A stretch of DNA of 64,000 bases, from contig NZ_JBMEMN010000002.1 in the NCBI RefSeq assembly GCF_049310905.1, positions 1 through 64,000 on the forward strand. The letters are read 5' to 3'. The position numbers and the translations under genes were made by a program. Below the pieces are notes generated by a model. The model was not told where the DNA came from. It did no database searches and saw only the letters and a program-made list of their open reading frames with translations. Below, piece after piece: positions 15,906 to 24,158 of this stretch (the first letter of the stretch is position 1; each line of letters starts with the position of its first letter). The stretch is from Gudongella sp049310905. GTDB taxonomy: Bacteria; Bacillota; Clostridia; Tissierellales; Tissierellaceae.

Positions 15906-17091
15906 TATTCTCACTCTCCGTACCATCCCACACTATTTCACGATACTTTTCAGGATCAGTATCACCCTCTGTGCTTATGATAAGTATTTTGGAATCCTTG
16001 TCCAGGTTCATCTTGTCTCTTATTTCCTTATATTCATTTCTTTCCATAAAATATGAAACTACTCCAAGACCTACAGCGCCTGATTCACCGGAAACAATCT
16101 GATGGTCACCCTCCAATGGAGCAGCCATAATCCTCATTCCTCGTGCGGCTACGTAGTCAGGACAGGAAATGAATCCGTCACTATGGTCCCTTAGCATCTC
16201 CCAACTTACAGTATTTGGTTCTCCACATGCAAGTCCAGCCATAATTGTAGCCATATCTCCATCAACTATTCTTATTTCGCCCTCAATTGATGAAAGATAT
16301 AGACAGTTGGCCTCATCCGGCTCAACAATGTAAATGCTTGGACCGTCATTTCCGTAATATGACAGTAAATATCCCAGCATAGCTCCTGCAAAGGAGCCTA
16401 CTCCAGCCTGAAGGAATACATGGGTTGGTTTCTCCTCAATCTGCTCAACCAGCTCATCCATTATCGTCCCGTATCCTTGCATAATCCAGGTTGGAATTAC
16501 TTCATATCCTTTCCAGGCTGTGTCTTGAATAACTACCCAGCCGTGTTCTTTTGCCATTTTATCGGATAGCTTCACAGCATCGTTGTAATTTCCGTCAATT
16601 ATTGATGCTTCAGCTCCCTCGTTTCTGATATTCTGGAGTCTTGTCTGTGAAGAACCCTTGGGCATGTATACAACACATTTCTGACCTAGCTCTCTTGCTG
16701 CCCAAGCAACACCTCTTCCATGATTCCCATCGGTAGCTGTTACAAATGTTATCTCACCTATTTTCTCCCTTACTTCTTTTGACTTAAGATATTCAAAGTC
16801 AAGGTCAGCAATATCCATCTGAAGCTTTTCAGCAAGGTATTTTCCAATTGCATAAGATCCTCCCAAAACCTTAAAAGCATTCAATCCAAAGCGCTTGCTT
16901 TCGTCCTTTACGTATATATCCCCTACTCCAAAATGCTGAGCCAGGTTATCCAATTTGTGTAATGGAGTCATGGAATACTGAGAAAATCCCTTGTGAAAAG
17001 TCCTTACACCTCTAATCAAGTCCTTTCTCATAGGGTTGGAATCTTCTCTCCTGTATTCCTCTTTTTTGTCTGAAAAATGTATCCTAATCAA
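15898..17091 (-). CDS. dpaL: diaminopropionate ammonia-lyase (PLP-dependent)
   Basis: The enzyme converts 2,3-diaminopropionate to pyruvate and two ammonia molecules. The 397-residue fold-type II PLP protein has the lysine-containing motif KDESKRFGLNAFKVLGGSYA near residue 75-95, the substrate/phosphate-binding TATDGNHGRGVAWAA near 135-150, and QAGVGSFAGAMLG and SGESGAVGLG downstream, matching YgeX. The start is TTG at 17091 with GGAGGAGAGAAA before it, overlapping the thpR stop (TTGA). It lies in a four-gene minus-strand set with fmdA, thpR and a DUF1858-like gene. Confidence 0.93.
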   Translation of the reverse strand: MIRIHFSDKKEEYRREDSNPMRKDLIRGVRTFHKGFSQYSMTPLHKLDNLAQHFGVGDIYVKDESKRFGLNAFKVLGGSYAIGKYLAEKLQMDIADLDFEYLKSKEVREKIGEITFVTATDGNHGRGVAWAARELGQKCVVYMPKGSSQTRLQNIRNEGAEASIIDGNYNDAVKLSDKMAKEHGWVVIQDTAWKGYEVIPTWIMQGYGTIMDELVEQIEEKPTHVFLQAGVGSFAGAMLGYLLSYYGNDGPSIYIVEPDEANCLYLSSIEGEIRIVDGDMATIMAGLACGEPNTVSWEMLRDHSDGFISCPDYVAARGMRIMAAPLEGDHQIVSGESGAVGLGVVSYFMERNEYKEIRDKMNLDKDSKILIISTEGDTDPEKYREIVWDGTESENND

Positions 17092-17648
17092 TTTCTCTCC
17101 TCCTCGGATTTGTTTTTGGCAGACTTTGAATACAGTCTGGTATGTATCATTTTTCTATCCTGATTTTCTGACTTCTTTAAAACTATCTCTTTGACTCTTG
17201 TACATCTACCCTGAATAAGCTCTGTGTAGGTTGATGGATTAAAGTCTTCCTTAACCTTAACATTCCTTCCGATTGTTACATGTGGAGTGTATTCTCTTTT
17301 TTCGAGATTAAAACCTTGATCTTTCAATTCACCTTGTAAATCTTTCTGAAGTCTAAGAAGTTCTTCGTTTCTTTCAAATCCAATCCAGTAGATTTTACCT
17401 GACCTCTTTTGGAACCAGCCGAGGCCAGACATATGCAATTGGAATTCCTTGAAACTTATTTTTTCGATTGCTTGAATAACATCATCTAGCCTGTGATCTT
17501 CGACCTCCCCAATAAAAACCAGTGTTAGATGTGTATGTTCAGATTTTACAAACCTTCCTTTTCTGGACTCGATTTTCAACCTTTCCTTCGCTTTTTCAAC
17601 AACATCCAATTGCTCCTCTTCAAGTTCTATGCAAATAAAAAGTCTCAT
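17088..17648 (-). CDS. thpR: RNA 2',3'-cyclic phosphodiesterase (2'-5' RNA ligase family)
   Basis: ThpR opens 2',3'-cyclic phosphates on RNA ends. The 186-residue protein has both HxTx motifs of the 2H phosphoesterase fold: HTHLTLVF near residue 42 and PHVTIGR near 129. ATG at 17648 is preceded by GGAGGTTTGCA; six extra upstream residues are not needed. Its stop overlaps the TTG start of dpaL by 4 bases. No direct link with the neighbouring amino-acid and amide genes is evident, so co-transcription may be incidental. Confidence 0.92.
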   Translation of the reverse strand: MRLFICIELEEEQLDVVEKAKERLKIESRKGRFVKSEHTHLTLVFIGEVEDHRLDDVIQAIEKISFKEFQLHMSGLGWFQKRSGKIYWIGFERNEELLRLQKDLQGELKDQGFNLEKREYTPHVTIGRNVKVKEDFNPSTYTELIQGRCTRVKEIVLKKSENQDRKMIHTRLYSKSAKNKSEEERN

Positions 17649-17669
17649 TGCAAACCTCCGTCCCAATTA

Positions 17670-17700
17670 TTTCGGATAGGTTCTGTCAACCTACCCGAAA
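17670..17700 (-). promoter_or_regulatory. intercistronic hairpin between fmdA and thpR
   Basis: On the minus strand TTTCGGGTAGGTT pairs with AACCTATCCGAAA (one wobble) around a 5-base loop. It is not followed by a T-run, so it may act as an mRNA processing or stability element, or as a weak attenuator. Confidence 0.5.
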
Positions 17701-17713
17701 CAATGCTAAAATA

Positions 17714-19012
17714 TCAATCTGTACCGTATTGCTCTTTGACGATTTCGAAAAGCCCGGCCTTCTTGAGAGTATTTACAGGAGCCAGGAATGTTATTGTTGC
17801 AGTACCTGGATATCTTCCGATTTCCAAGCCTCCATTGATTGTTGTCCTGTTTTTAACTTCCGGAACTGACATTCCCAGTACTGAGGCTGCTCTTTCCAAA
17901 CCGTTGTCAATGGCGAGATTTAGGTTTTCACCGGTTCCCACAAACGAAATTGGAGCGGTCTGCTCAAACTCGCTTATTTCAAGTTTTTTACCCATGGATC
18001 GAGCACTTTTCTTCTCTGCTTCAGTTATAGGCTTGCCCAGATGTGGCAGGTCCTCTTCCAAAGGTAGAATAATCGGCCCATCAAGCCTCAAACCCTTCAA
18101 TACCTTTACCTTAAGGGTTACAACTGCTGACACATCAGTGGTATGACCTGCTATTTCACCATCTCCTTGCATCCCATGAACATCTCCTACATAAATTCCT
18201 CCGCCATCCACCTTGACGGGACAAATGACTACAGCGCCTTGTCTTACCCTATTGACGTCCATATGTCCATCGGTCTTGCTCTTTTGAAGAGTCTCATTAT
18301 CTATTGCATACTCATGAGGAGCTCCAATAAGAAATGCTCCGAAGTCTCCTGCATTATGTGAATCAGGCATGGGCACAGAAGGAGTAGTCCCCAACTGACC
18401 TATAAAGGGTCTCATTCTTGAAATATTTCCGACTATATCATGGGGAGCAAAGGTTACTATGGGATTCTGAATAGATTCATCCGGAATTGCCATTACCTCC
18501 TTAGCATTTTTTGCCATCTCCTCTGCCTTTTCCTTAGTAAGGGTCAGTCCAATGGTCTTCTTTTCGTCAAAAGCCATCGTATAGCCATGGGTAAATTTAA
18601 ACGGTGCGATTTCAGCTCCACAATGGGCACATCTTACTGATGCATCTCCGATTCCCTCCAACACAGTATCTGGATGTTTTGCCCCGCAATGAGGACATTT
18701 TCCCGCAACAAAGGGGTCGCCATCAAAGTTTTCAGGTACTGTAAATTCATTACCCGATGCCACAACTGATGATGTCACCACCACGGACTTTATATATACA
18801 GCTATTGCATCTCCCACCTGTGCTCCTTCTACATATACTGGCTTTGTAACCTCATGCCCACCCCTTAGAGCTGGTGTTATCATTGGTCCCCAGCAGCCTG
18901 GAGCTGTATTGGCGATAATTACGCCTCCGTCTCTGACAGGACCCAGCATGGGTTCATTTGGATCCAAAACTCCGTTGGTAAGCTCATTTACCATTATAGT
19001 TTGCTTAGCCAA
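17714..19012 (-). CDS. acetamidase/formamidase family protein with an internal zinc-ribbon
   Basis: The family hydrolyses short-chain amides to ammonia and acid. The 432-residue protein has the family hallmarks DGHMDVN, YVGDVHGMQGDGEI and the N-terminal APGCWGPMI. It carries an insertion with two CxxC pairs, C106/C109 (CPHC) and C128/C131 (CAHC), predicted to bind zinc. The best ribosome binding site, AAGGAGGAGG, points to a TTG start at 19012 (AKQTIMVNEL); an upstream ATG adds 12 residues without its own site. First gene of the fmdA-thpR-dpaL set. Substrate not known. Confidence 0.85.
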   Translation of the reverse strand: MAKQTIMVNELTNGVLDPNEPMLGPVRDGGVIIANTAPGCWGPMITPALRGGHEVTKPVYVEGAQVGDAIAVYIKSVVVTSSVVASGNEFTVPENFDGDPFVAGKCPHCGAKHPDTVLEGIGDASVRCAHCGAEIAPFKFTHGYTMAFDEKKTIGLTLTKEKAEEMAKNAKEVMAIPDESIQNPIVTFAPHDIVGNISRMRPFIGQLGTTPSVPMPDSHNAGDFGAFLIGAPHEYAIDNETLQKSKTDGHMDVNRVRQGAVVICPVKVDGGGIYVGDVHGMQGDGEIAGHTTDVSAVVTLKVKVLKGLRLDGPIILPLEEDLPHLGKPITEAEKKSARSMGKKLEISEFEQTAPISFVGTGENLNLAIDNGLERAASVLGMSVPEVKNRTTINGGLEIGRYPGTATITFLAPVNTLKKAGLFEIVKEQYGTD

Positions 19013-19151
19013 AACAATTACCTCCTCCTTAGTTCCTCTTATAAGCATCCATTTTCTTTATACCCTATTATATGGAAACTTCCAAAAATTATTCAAAGTC
19101 TTATCTGAAGTGGTATACTATTGTTAAAAGCAAATATAAATGAGGTTTATT

Positions 19152-21131
19152 ATGAATACATATTACCTGTTTCTTTTCTATCTAACAACAATAATCTTTC
19201 TTGAATCATATATTCGACTTCAATTCAGGGAAACTCTTATATCCAAGGGACAGCTTCTGTCTGTAATTTTTGGAGTCTTTTTTGCTTCGATTCTTTATTC
19301 GATTTCAACATTCTTCGCACCCAATATCAACATGTTCCTCGGGGCAATTCTGATACTACTCCTTTGCCTGATTTTTGCATCCCAACTGGTGTACTACAAG
19401 GTTTTTCGTACTTTCTACATAACTTATTCCGTTGGAAATGCGGGAGATGTGTTGGAGTTTACTGGGATTGCAGTAAGTACTGTACGCAACAATCTGATTT
19501 CAGTTTTGATTGCTTTTCTTCCACTACCTGCCTACATGATTATGCTAAAAATTGATCTTTTGGATTTTAATTCCTATAATTCCATAAAAGCATTTTTGAT
19601 TGTTCTTGGAGTTATATTTCATATTATCGGACTCCAGATTGTTCATAATGGCAAGAGGGATGTAAACTCACCATACAATCTCTACTACAATATCCATCAG
19701 CCTGAGTTCTCCGTTGAAAATTTAGGTCTTCTTACCTATATTAGACTTGATATAAAGAGACAGCTGTCCGATTGGAAACCCAGAAGCATCCCCAGTGAGG
19801 ATGATATCAAAAAATACATTGAACTGACTTCCAAAGATAAGGATTTTGTTAAAAACAAGCCTTATGAGGGATTAAAGGATCTCTACAATATAATGGACAT
19901 AGATTTCAGCGCAATTGCAGTTAAGCAGCATGATGAAAAGACATCAGCTCTTCACAATTACTTTCATATTATTGAGCCATCGATGAAAAATCAGTATACA
20001 GGAATTTTTAAGGACTACAACCTTGTATTTATTACTGCTGAAAGTTTTTCGCACCTAGCTGTAAGAGAGGATATCACTCCAACATTATACAAAATGGTTA
20101 ATGAAGGATTTAATTTTAAAAATTTCTACACCCCAATATGGGGTGTGAGCACAACAGACGGAGAATATGTTGCTACTACAGGACTGCTTCCAAAGCCTGG
20201 TATATGGAGTTTTTCTAAGTCAAAAAACAATTTGATTCCATTTTCATTGGGCACTCAATTAAATACCCTAGGGTATAAAACTATGGCCTATCACAATCAC
20301 ACCTATACTTACTATGAGAGGCAGTTTACACATACTAATATGGGATATGAGTACAAAGGTGTAGGAAATGGTCTCCAACTCGATAATTCATGGCCAGAAT
20401 CTGATGTTCAGATGATGGAAAAAACTATTCCTGAGTATATCAATAGTGATAGATTCCATACCTATTACATGACCGTAAGTGGGCATTTTAGATATAGATT
20501 CGGTGAGAATGATATTGCTGATAAGAACAGAGCTTTGGTGGAATCTCTTCCCTACTCAGACAACGTAAAGGCATATCTTGCAACTCAGATTGAGCTCGAC
20601 AGGGCACTCGAATATCTTCTCTCCCAGCTTGAACATGAAGGAGTTGCAAATAAAACACTAATTGCCATGAGCTCAGATCATTATCCGTACGGACTGACTC
20701 TTGAAGAATTGGCTGAACTGTCAGGAAATGAGATTGAAACTAACTTTGAGCTCTATGAAAATACATTTATTCTTTATGTAAAAGATATGGAACCACAGAT
20801 TATTGAGGCACCTACATCAAGTCTTGACATTTTGCCCACTATTTCAAACCTTATGGGACTTCAATTTGACTCCAGACTTCTGATGGGGAGAGATGTGTTC
20901 TCAGACAAGCCACCTCTTGCAATTTTTTCAAACAGAAGCTTTATCACTGACAAAGGTAGTTTTAATTCAGAAACTGGTGATTTCCTACCTTCAGGAGATT
21001 TCGCAAATGCCAGTGAGGATCAAAAGACAAAATACAGAGAATCCGTTTCAGATTATATCGATTCGAAATTCCTTTATTCAGCGTGGATGCTGGATACTGA
21101 TTATTACAGAAAGGTGCTGAATGGGCAATAA
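19152..21131 (+). CDS. LtaS-like phosphoglycerol transferase/sulfatase-fold membrane protein
   Basis: The 659-residue protein starts with about five membrane helices (residues 1-170) followed by an extracytoplasmic alkaline-phosphatase-superfamily domain. Landmarks are VFITAESF near residue 295 (metal ligand Glu), GVSTTDGEY near 338 with the presumed threonine nucleophile, NHTYTYYERQ, and SSDHYPYG near 520 (metal-binding Asp-His). This is the layout of lipoteichoic acid synthases, although the catalytic motif differs somewhat from canonical LtaS. ATG at 19152 has TGAGG upstream; the in-frame ATG at 19140 has none. It could instead modify another cell-envelope glycopolymer. Confidence 0.82.
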   Translation: MNTYYLFLFYLTTIIFLESYIRLQFRETLISKGQLLSVIFGVFFASILYSISTFFAPNINMFLGAILILLLCLIFASQLVYYKVFRTFYITYSVGNAGDVLEFTGIAVSTVRNNLISVLIAFLPLPAYMIMLKIDLLDFNSYNSIKAFLIVLGVIFHIIGLQIVHNGKRDVNSPYNLYYNIHQPEFSVENLGLLTYIRLDIKRQLSDWKPRSIPSEDDIKKYIELTSKDKDFVKNKPYEGLKDLYNIMDIDFSAIAVKQHDEKTSALHNYFHIIEPSMKNQYTGIFKDYNLVFITAESFSHLAVREDITPTLYKMVNEGFNFKNFYTPIWGVSTTDGEYVATTGLLPKPGIWSFSKSKNNLIPFSLGTQLNTLGYKTMAYHNHTYTYYERQFTHTNMGYEYKGVGNGLQLDNSWPESDVQMMEKTIPEYINSDRFHTYYMTVSGHFRYRFGENDIADKNRALVESLPYSDNVKAYLATQIELDRALEYLLSQLEHEGVANKTLIAMSSDHYPYGLTLEELAELSGNEIETNFELYENTFILYVKDMEPQIIEAPTSSLDILPTISNLMGLQFDSRLLMGRDVFSDKPPLAIFSNRSFITDKGSFNSETGDFLPSGDFANASEDQKTKYRESVSDYIDSKFLYSAWMLDTDYYRKVLNGQ

Positions 21132-21150
21132 TACCCATCAGCACCTTTTT
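21113..21150 (+). terminator. intrinsic terminator overlapping the end of the LtaS-like gene
   Basis: GGTGCTGAATGGG (21113-21125) pairs with CCCATCAGCACC (21134-21145), one bulge, then TTTTT. The stop codon lies in the loop, and the T-run touches the stop of the convergent gene. Confidence 0.87.
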
Positions 21151-22123
21151 AATCATTCACTATATTTATTGGATTCCTTTGGATGAACTTCTCCAGATTA
21201 TCAACTGCAACATCCATCAGTCTCTTTCTAGACTCCTTCGGAGCCCATGCAATATGTGGTGTTATAATACAGTTCTCTGCCTTTAGAAGTGGGTTATCCT
21301 CATTGATCGGTTCAGAAGATACCACATCAAGAGCTACTCCTGCAATCCTTCCACTGTTCAATGCTTCTGCAAGATCTTTCTCAACTATCAAAGGTCCTCT
21401 TGATGTATTGATTATCATAACGTTTTTCTTCATTTTTTCTATTGAATCCTTATTTATCATACCTTCTGTGGATTCAAAAAGGGGTACATGGAGGCTTATT
21501 ACATCTGACTGTTCCAGAATTTCATCCAGTGATGCAAATCTTAGATCCTCTGTCTCTAGTTCAGGCTTTGGACTACTTGCCATTGCAAGGACTTTCATGC
21601 CTAAAGCCTGGGCAATTTTCCCTACATTACTGCCGATTCGACCGTAACCTATAATCCCCATTGTTTTACCGGCTAATTCCACCAGAGGGTAGTTCCAGAA
21701 TGACCAGTCTGGATTTTCGACCCATTCTCCGTCAAAGACAGCCTTGCTGTGTTCTCCCACATGATGACAAAGCTCCAAAAGCAATGCAAATATCATCTGT
21801 GCAACAGCTGTAGTTCCATAGGTTGGAACATTGGTTACTACAATTCCATTTTCTTTGGCTGCTTCAATATCCACGATATTGTAGCCCGTTGCCAGTACTC
21901 CTACATACTTCAATTTCGGAAGTCTATCTATCATCTCACGGGTCAGAAGTGTCTTGTTAAGAAGAATCGCATCGGCATCCTTTGCCCTTTCAACAACCAG
22001 GTCCTCCCCTCCTGGTTTGTATGCCGTTCTGTCGTATACTGTAAGCTCACCGAATTGAGAAATTCCCTCCCAGGACAAGTCCCCAGGATTCAGTGTATAT
22101 CCATCAAGCACAACTATTTTCAT
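21149..22123 (-). CDS. D-2-hydroxyacid dehydrogenase (glycerate/hydroxypyruvate reductase-like)
   Basis: The 324-residue NAD(P)-dependent enzyme interconverts a D-2-hydroxyacid and a 2-oxoacid. It has the Rossmann motif GYGRIGSNVGK near residue 150, the catalytic Arg in INTSRGPL near 235, Glu in VVSSEPI near 265 and His in TPHIAWAP near 285. The N-terminal MKIVVLDGYTLNPGDLSW and overall pattern match glycerate dehydrogenase/HprA-type proteins. ATG at 22123 has TGGAGGTG upstream; the frame is open for a further 25 residues without a site. It stands alone. Lactate, phosphoglycerate or other substrates cannot be ruled out. Confidence 0.88.
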   Translation of the reverse strand: MKIVVLDGYTLNPGDLSWEGISQFGELTVYDRTAYKPGGEDLVVERAKDADAILLNKTLLTREMIDRLPKLKYVGVLATGYNIVDIEAAKENGIVVTNVPTYGTTAVAQMIFALLLELCHHVGEHSKAVFDGEWVENPDWSFWNYPLVELAGKTMGIIGYGRIGSNVGKIAQALGMKVLAMASSPKPELETEDLRFASLDEILEQSDVISLHVPLFESTEGMINKDSIEKMKKNVMIINTSRGPLIVEKDLAEALNSGRIAGVALDVVSSEPINEDNPLLKAENCIITPHIAWAPKESRKRLMDVAVDNLEKFIQRNPINIVND

Positions 22124-22347
22124 TTTACAACACCTCCATAATTTTAGTTTAAAATTAAAGACAGATGAAACGTCCCCCTGTCTTCCCCCTGTCTTCATTA
22201 CTTTCCTTGCTTATTTTTGATCCAGAGGATAAGACTTCGTTTTAAAAGGATTAGAGATGTCTCGACTACTCTCGACATGACAATTACTCAAGAAATCCGA
22301 TGGGAACATTTTTTGAGGACATTACTTGGCCAAGGTTTTAACCGCTT

Positions 22348-22409
22348 GTGCCCGGCGATAGAATTCCTAAAAATCTTTGATTTTTCTGGAATTCATCGAG
22401 GGGGTATGA
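22348..22409 (+). repeat. structured palindromic repeat, copy 2
   Basis: Core of GTGCCCGGCGATAGAATTCC to GGAATTCATCGAGGGGG, ending TATGA. The inner stem GAATTCC/GGAATTC is perfect. Flanks extend the hairpin: AACCGCT on the left pairs with AGCGGT on the right, TTTTA with TAAAA, and CTTGGC with GCCAAG, so the whole folded unit spans about 22326-22438. Confidence 0.78.
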
Positions 22410-22475
22410 GCGGTCCGAAGTAAAATCGTTGCCAAGGATTTCGAAGAATATAAGAAAAATCTTTTCAATTGCGAA

Positions 22476-22537
22476 GTGCCCGGCGATAGACTTCCTCAAA
22501 ATCTGTGATTTTGTTGGAATTCATCGAGGGGGTATGA
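22476..22537 (+). repeat. structured palindromic repeat, copy 3
   Basis: Starts GTGCCCGGCGATAGACTTCC and ends GGAATTCATCGAGGGGG then TATGA, same orientation as copies 1 and 2, starting about 128 bases after copy 2. The centre also pairs (AAAATC with GATTTT). It is followed by GAGAATTGTGAATT and ends 27 bases from the stop codon of the opposing gene. Confidence 0.78.
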
Positions 22538-22564
22538 ATCGTGCATTGAGAATTGTGAATTGCC

Positions 22565-22828
22565 TTAGCTCTCTTCCCCAATTCTCTTATTCCTTATATA
22601 TAACCCAAAATCAGTGGCAATCATGCTCAGATTCAACATATACAAGTAAATTACATTGTCGTACTGATGAAAAAGCTTATTCATTATCCCGAAAACATAC
22701 CCACTCATAAGAACCAGAAGAAATATTGGGCTCTTACCTTTTATTGACCTGGATGTATATGACTTGTAGATTGCAAATGGCCAAGCTGCACCAAAACACA
22801 GCAGCATAAGTATTTCAAATATACTCAT
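22565..22828 (-). CDS. small PQ-loop/SemiSWEET-like membrane protein
   Basis: The 87-residue protein has three predicted membrane helices (about 5-20, 35-52 and 60-78) with an early AAWPFAIYKSY stretch and a SIKGKSP loop, a layout like a half-SWEET (PQ-loop/MtN3) protein, which would dimerise to make a small transporter. The match is by pattern only. ATG at 22828 has GGGAGGTA upstream. It is divergent from the AlaDH-like gene. No substrate can be assigned. Confidence 0.6.
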   Translation of the reverse strand: MSIFEILMLLCFGAAWPFAIYKSYTSRSIKGKSPIFLLVLMSGYVFGIMNKLFHQYDNVIYLYMLNLSMIATDFGLYIRNKRIGEES

Positions 22829-22928
22829 ATGTACCTCCCGTAATATATTAGCATTTTCTGCTATCTTAATATTATCAGATTCACGTATGATTTTACAGGT
22901 TATTGTGGAATATTTACCTTCACAAAAG

Positions 22929-22957
22929 TTGCCATTACGGAGCAGTTTAGGTATGAT
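22929..22957 (+). promoter_or_regulatory. sigma-A promoter of the AlaDH/PNT-like gene
   Basis: TTGCCA (22929-22934) and TATGAT (22952-22957) are separated by 17 bases, each one base from consensus. The ATG is about 30 bases further. Confidence 0.75.
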
Positions 22958-22987
22958 ATAGGAAATACCCTAAAGGACGGTGACTAA

Positions 22988-24115
22988 ATGAAGATACATT
23001 CTATCGGATTTCCAAGGATGAATAAGGAAGAAAGTGAGAGAAGGGATTTTGTACCCCTGCTTTTCAGATTGCTCCAATTGAATCAAGATATAGAAATTCT
23101 AGTCGAAGAGGACTACGGAATAGGAATGGGATTTGGAATCAATGACTATCTTCTAGCCAATGATAGGATCAAAATCCTTCCAAGAAGGGAAGTTTTTAAT
23201 GCAGATATGGTCGTTGTGTTGAGAACACCTGAAGAAGATGAACTAAAATGGATGAAACCCGGCGCAGTAATATTTTCAATGCTCCACTACGATACCCGCG
23301 AAAGCAGAAACAACCTTCTCCAGGAACTTCAAATAATTCCATTTTCAATGGACGGTATAGAAGATGACTGGAACAGGAGAATGGTTGTAAATTACAGTGG
23401 AACTTCCTATTCAGGAGTTGAAGTAGCATTCAATGAGCTAAAGAAAAAGACGGACCACTTTAAAATCCCTGGTAACAGACCTATTTATGCAGGAATACTG
23501 GGTTTTGGTGCAGTTGGTCTTGAGGCTGCAAAGGCTCTTAAATATTATAGTGACCATTTTTTCCTGAATAATGAATCAGAAACACCGGGAATGATAATAA
23601 ATCTTTATCCCAGAAGTATAACTGAAAATCCTAAAATCCTTAAGGAACAGCTCAATTTCATGGATATACTTGTAGATGCCAGCAGGAGAAGAGACCCTAC
23701 CCAATACATAATTGAAAATAGCTGGCTTGAAGAAATGCCATCTCATGGAATAATACTGGATCTATCGGCAGATCCATACAATACAGATATTTCTCCTATT
23801 CAGGTAAAGGGAATTGAAGGCATTCCAACTGGCACTCTGGATCAACTGGTCTTTGGTCCTGAGGATCCTGCCTATGATAGCATTCCAGAAGGAGTGGATA
23901 CAACCCACAGAAGAACTGTTGTAAGCTGTAACGCCTGGCCTGGTGTTGATCCAATTGGCTGTATGACACTTTATAGCAAGCAGCTTATATACTTCCTTAG
24001 AGAACTAATCTCCAAGGATCCTGAAAATCTTTCAATTCAATCTGATGACCCTTATGAACGAGCACTTGTAAGATCATCACTTGCATATTTTCTTGAAAAC
24101 CACAATAAAAGCTGA
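22988..24115 (+). CDS. alanine dehydrogenase/PNT-fold oxidoreductase-like protein
   Basis: The 375-residue protein resembles the alanine dehydrogenase / transhydrogenase / saccharopine-type fold: an N-terminal domain with SERRDFVP, ILVEEDYGIGMGFGINDYL and LRTPEEDELKWMKPGAVIFSMLHY, and a Rossmann segment AGILGFGAVGLEAAKAL near residue 168. The substrate domain is not close enough to name L-alanine as the substrate. A well-formed promoter precedes it, and it shares a bidirectional terminator with hutU. Annotated by fold only; it could be an amino-acid dehydrogenase of unknown specificity. Confidence 0.6.
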   Translation: MKIHSIGFPRMNKEESERRDFVPLLFRLLQLNQDIEILVEEDYGIGMGFGINDYLLANDRIKILPRREVFNADMVVVLRTPEEDELKWMKPGAVIFSMLHYDTRESRNNLLQELQIIPFSMDGIEDDWNRRMVVNYSGTSYSGVEVAFNELKKKTDHFKIPGNRPIYAGILGFGAVGLEAAKALKYYSDHFFLNNESETPGMIINLYPRSITENPKILKEQLNFMDILVDASRRRDPTQYIIENSWLEEMPSHGIILDLSADPYNTDISPIQVKGIEGIPTGTLDQLVFGPEDPAYDSIPEGVDTTHRRTVVSCNAWPGVDPIGCMTLYSKQLIYFLRELISKDPENLSIQSDDPYERALVRSSLAYFLENHNKS

Positions 24116-24138
24116 CCATCTGGTCAGCTTTTATTGTG
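24101..24138. terminator. bidirectional intrinsic terminator
   Basis: A perfect 17-bp stem, CACAATAAAAGCTGACC (24101-24117) with its complement at 24122-24138 and a 4-base loop. Its internal A-run and T-run serve both the plus-strand AlaDH-like gene, whose stop codon lies inside the stem, and the minus-strand hutU. Confidence 0.9.
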
Positions 24139-24158
24139 CCTACTATAGTTTATCGGCC

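Larger units (their letters stand above)
22124..22564. other. 441-base intergenic region carrying two structured repeats
   Basis: This gap between the 2-hydroxyacid dehydrogenase and a small membrane-protein gene holds no credible gene. It contains repeat copies 2 and 3, a degenerate TCTCGAC direct repeat (about 22260-22275), and CCCCCTGTCTT repeated twice near 22172-22195. The overall look is that of an insertion-prone intergenic spacer. Confidence 0.7.

Noticed and set aside
22244..22280. TCTCGAC direct repeats resembling genome-wide SSR elements
   Set aside because: Too short and degenerate to call a named repeat; mentioned only in the intergenic entry.
22429..22710. 93-residue plus-strand open frame
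   Set aside because: It lies across repeat copy 3 and the end of a minus-strand gene; a similar peptide arises from the repeat itself.
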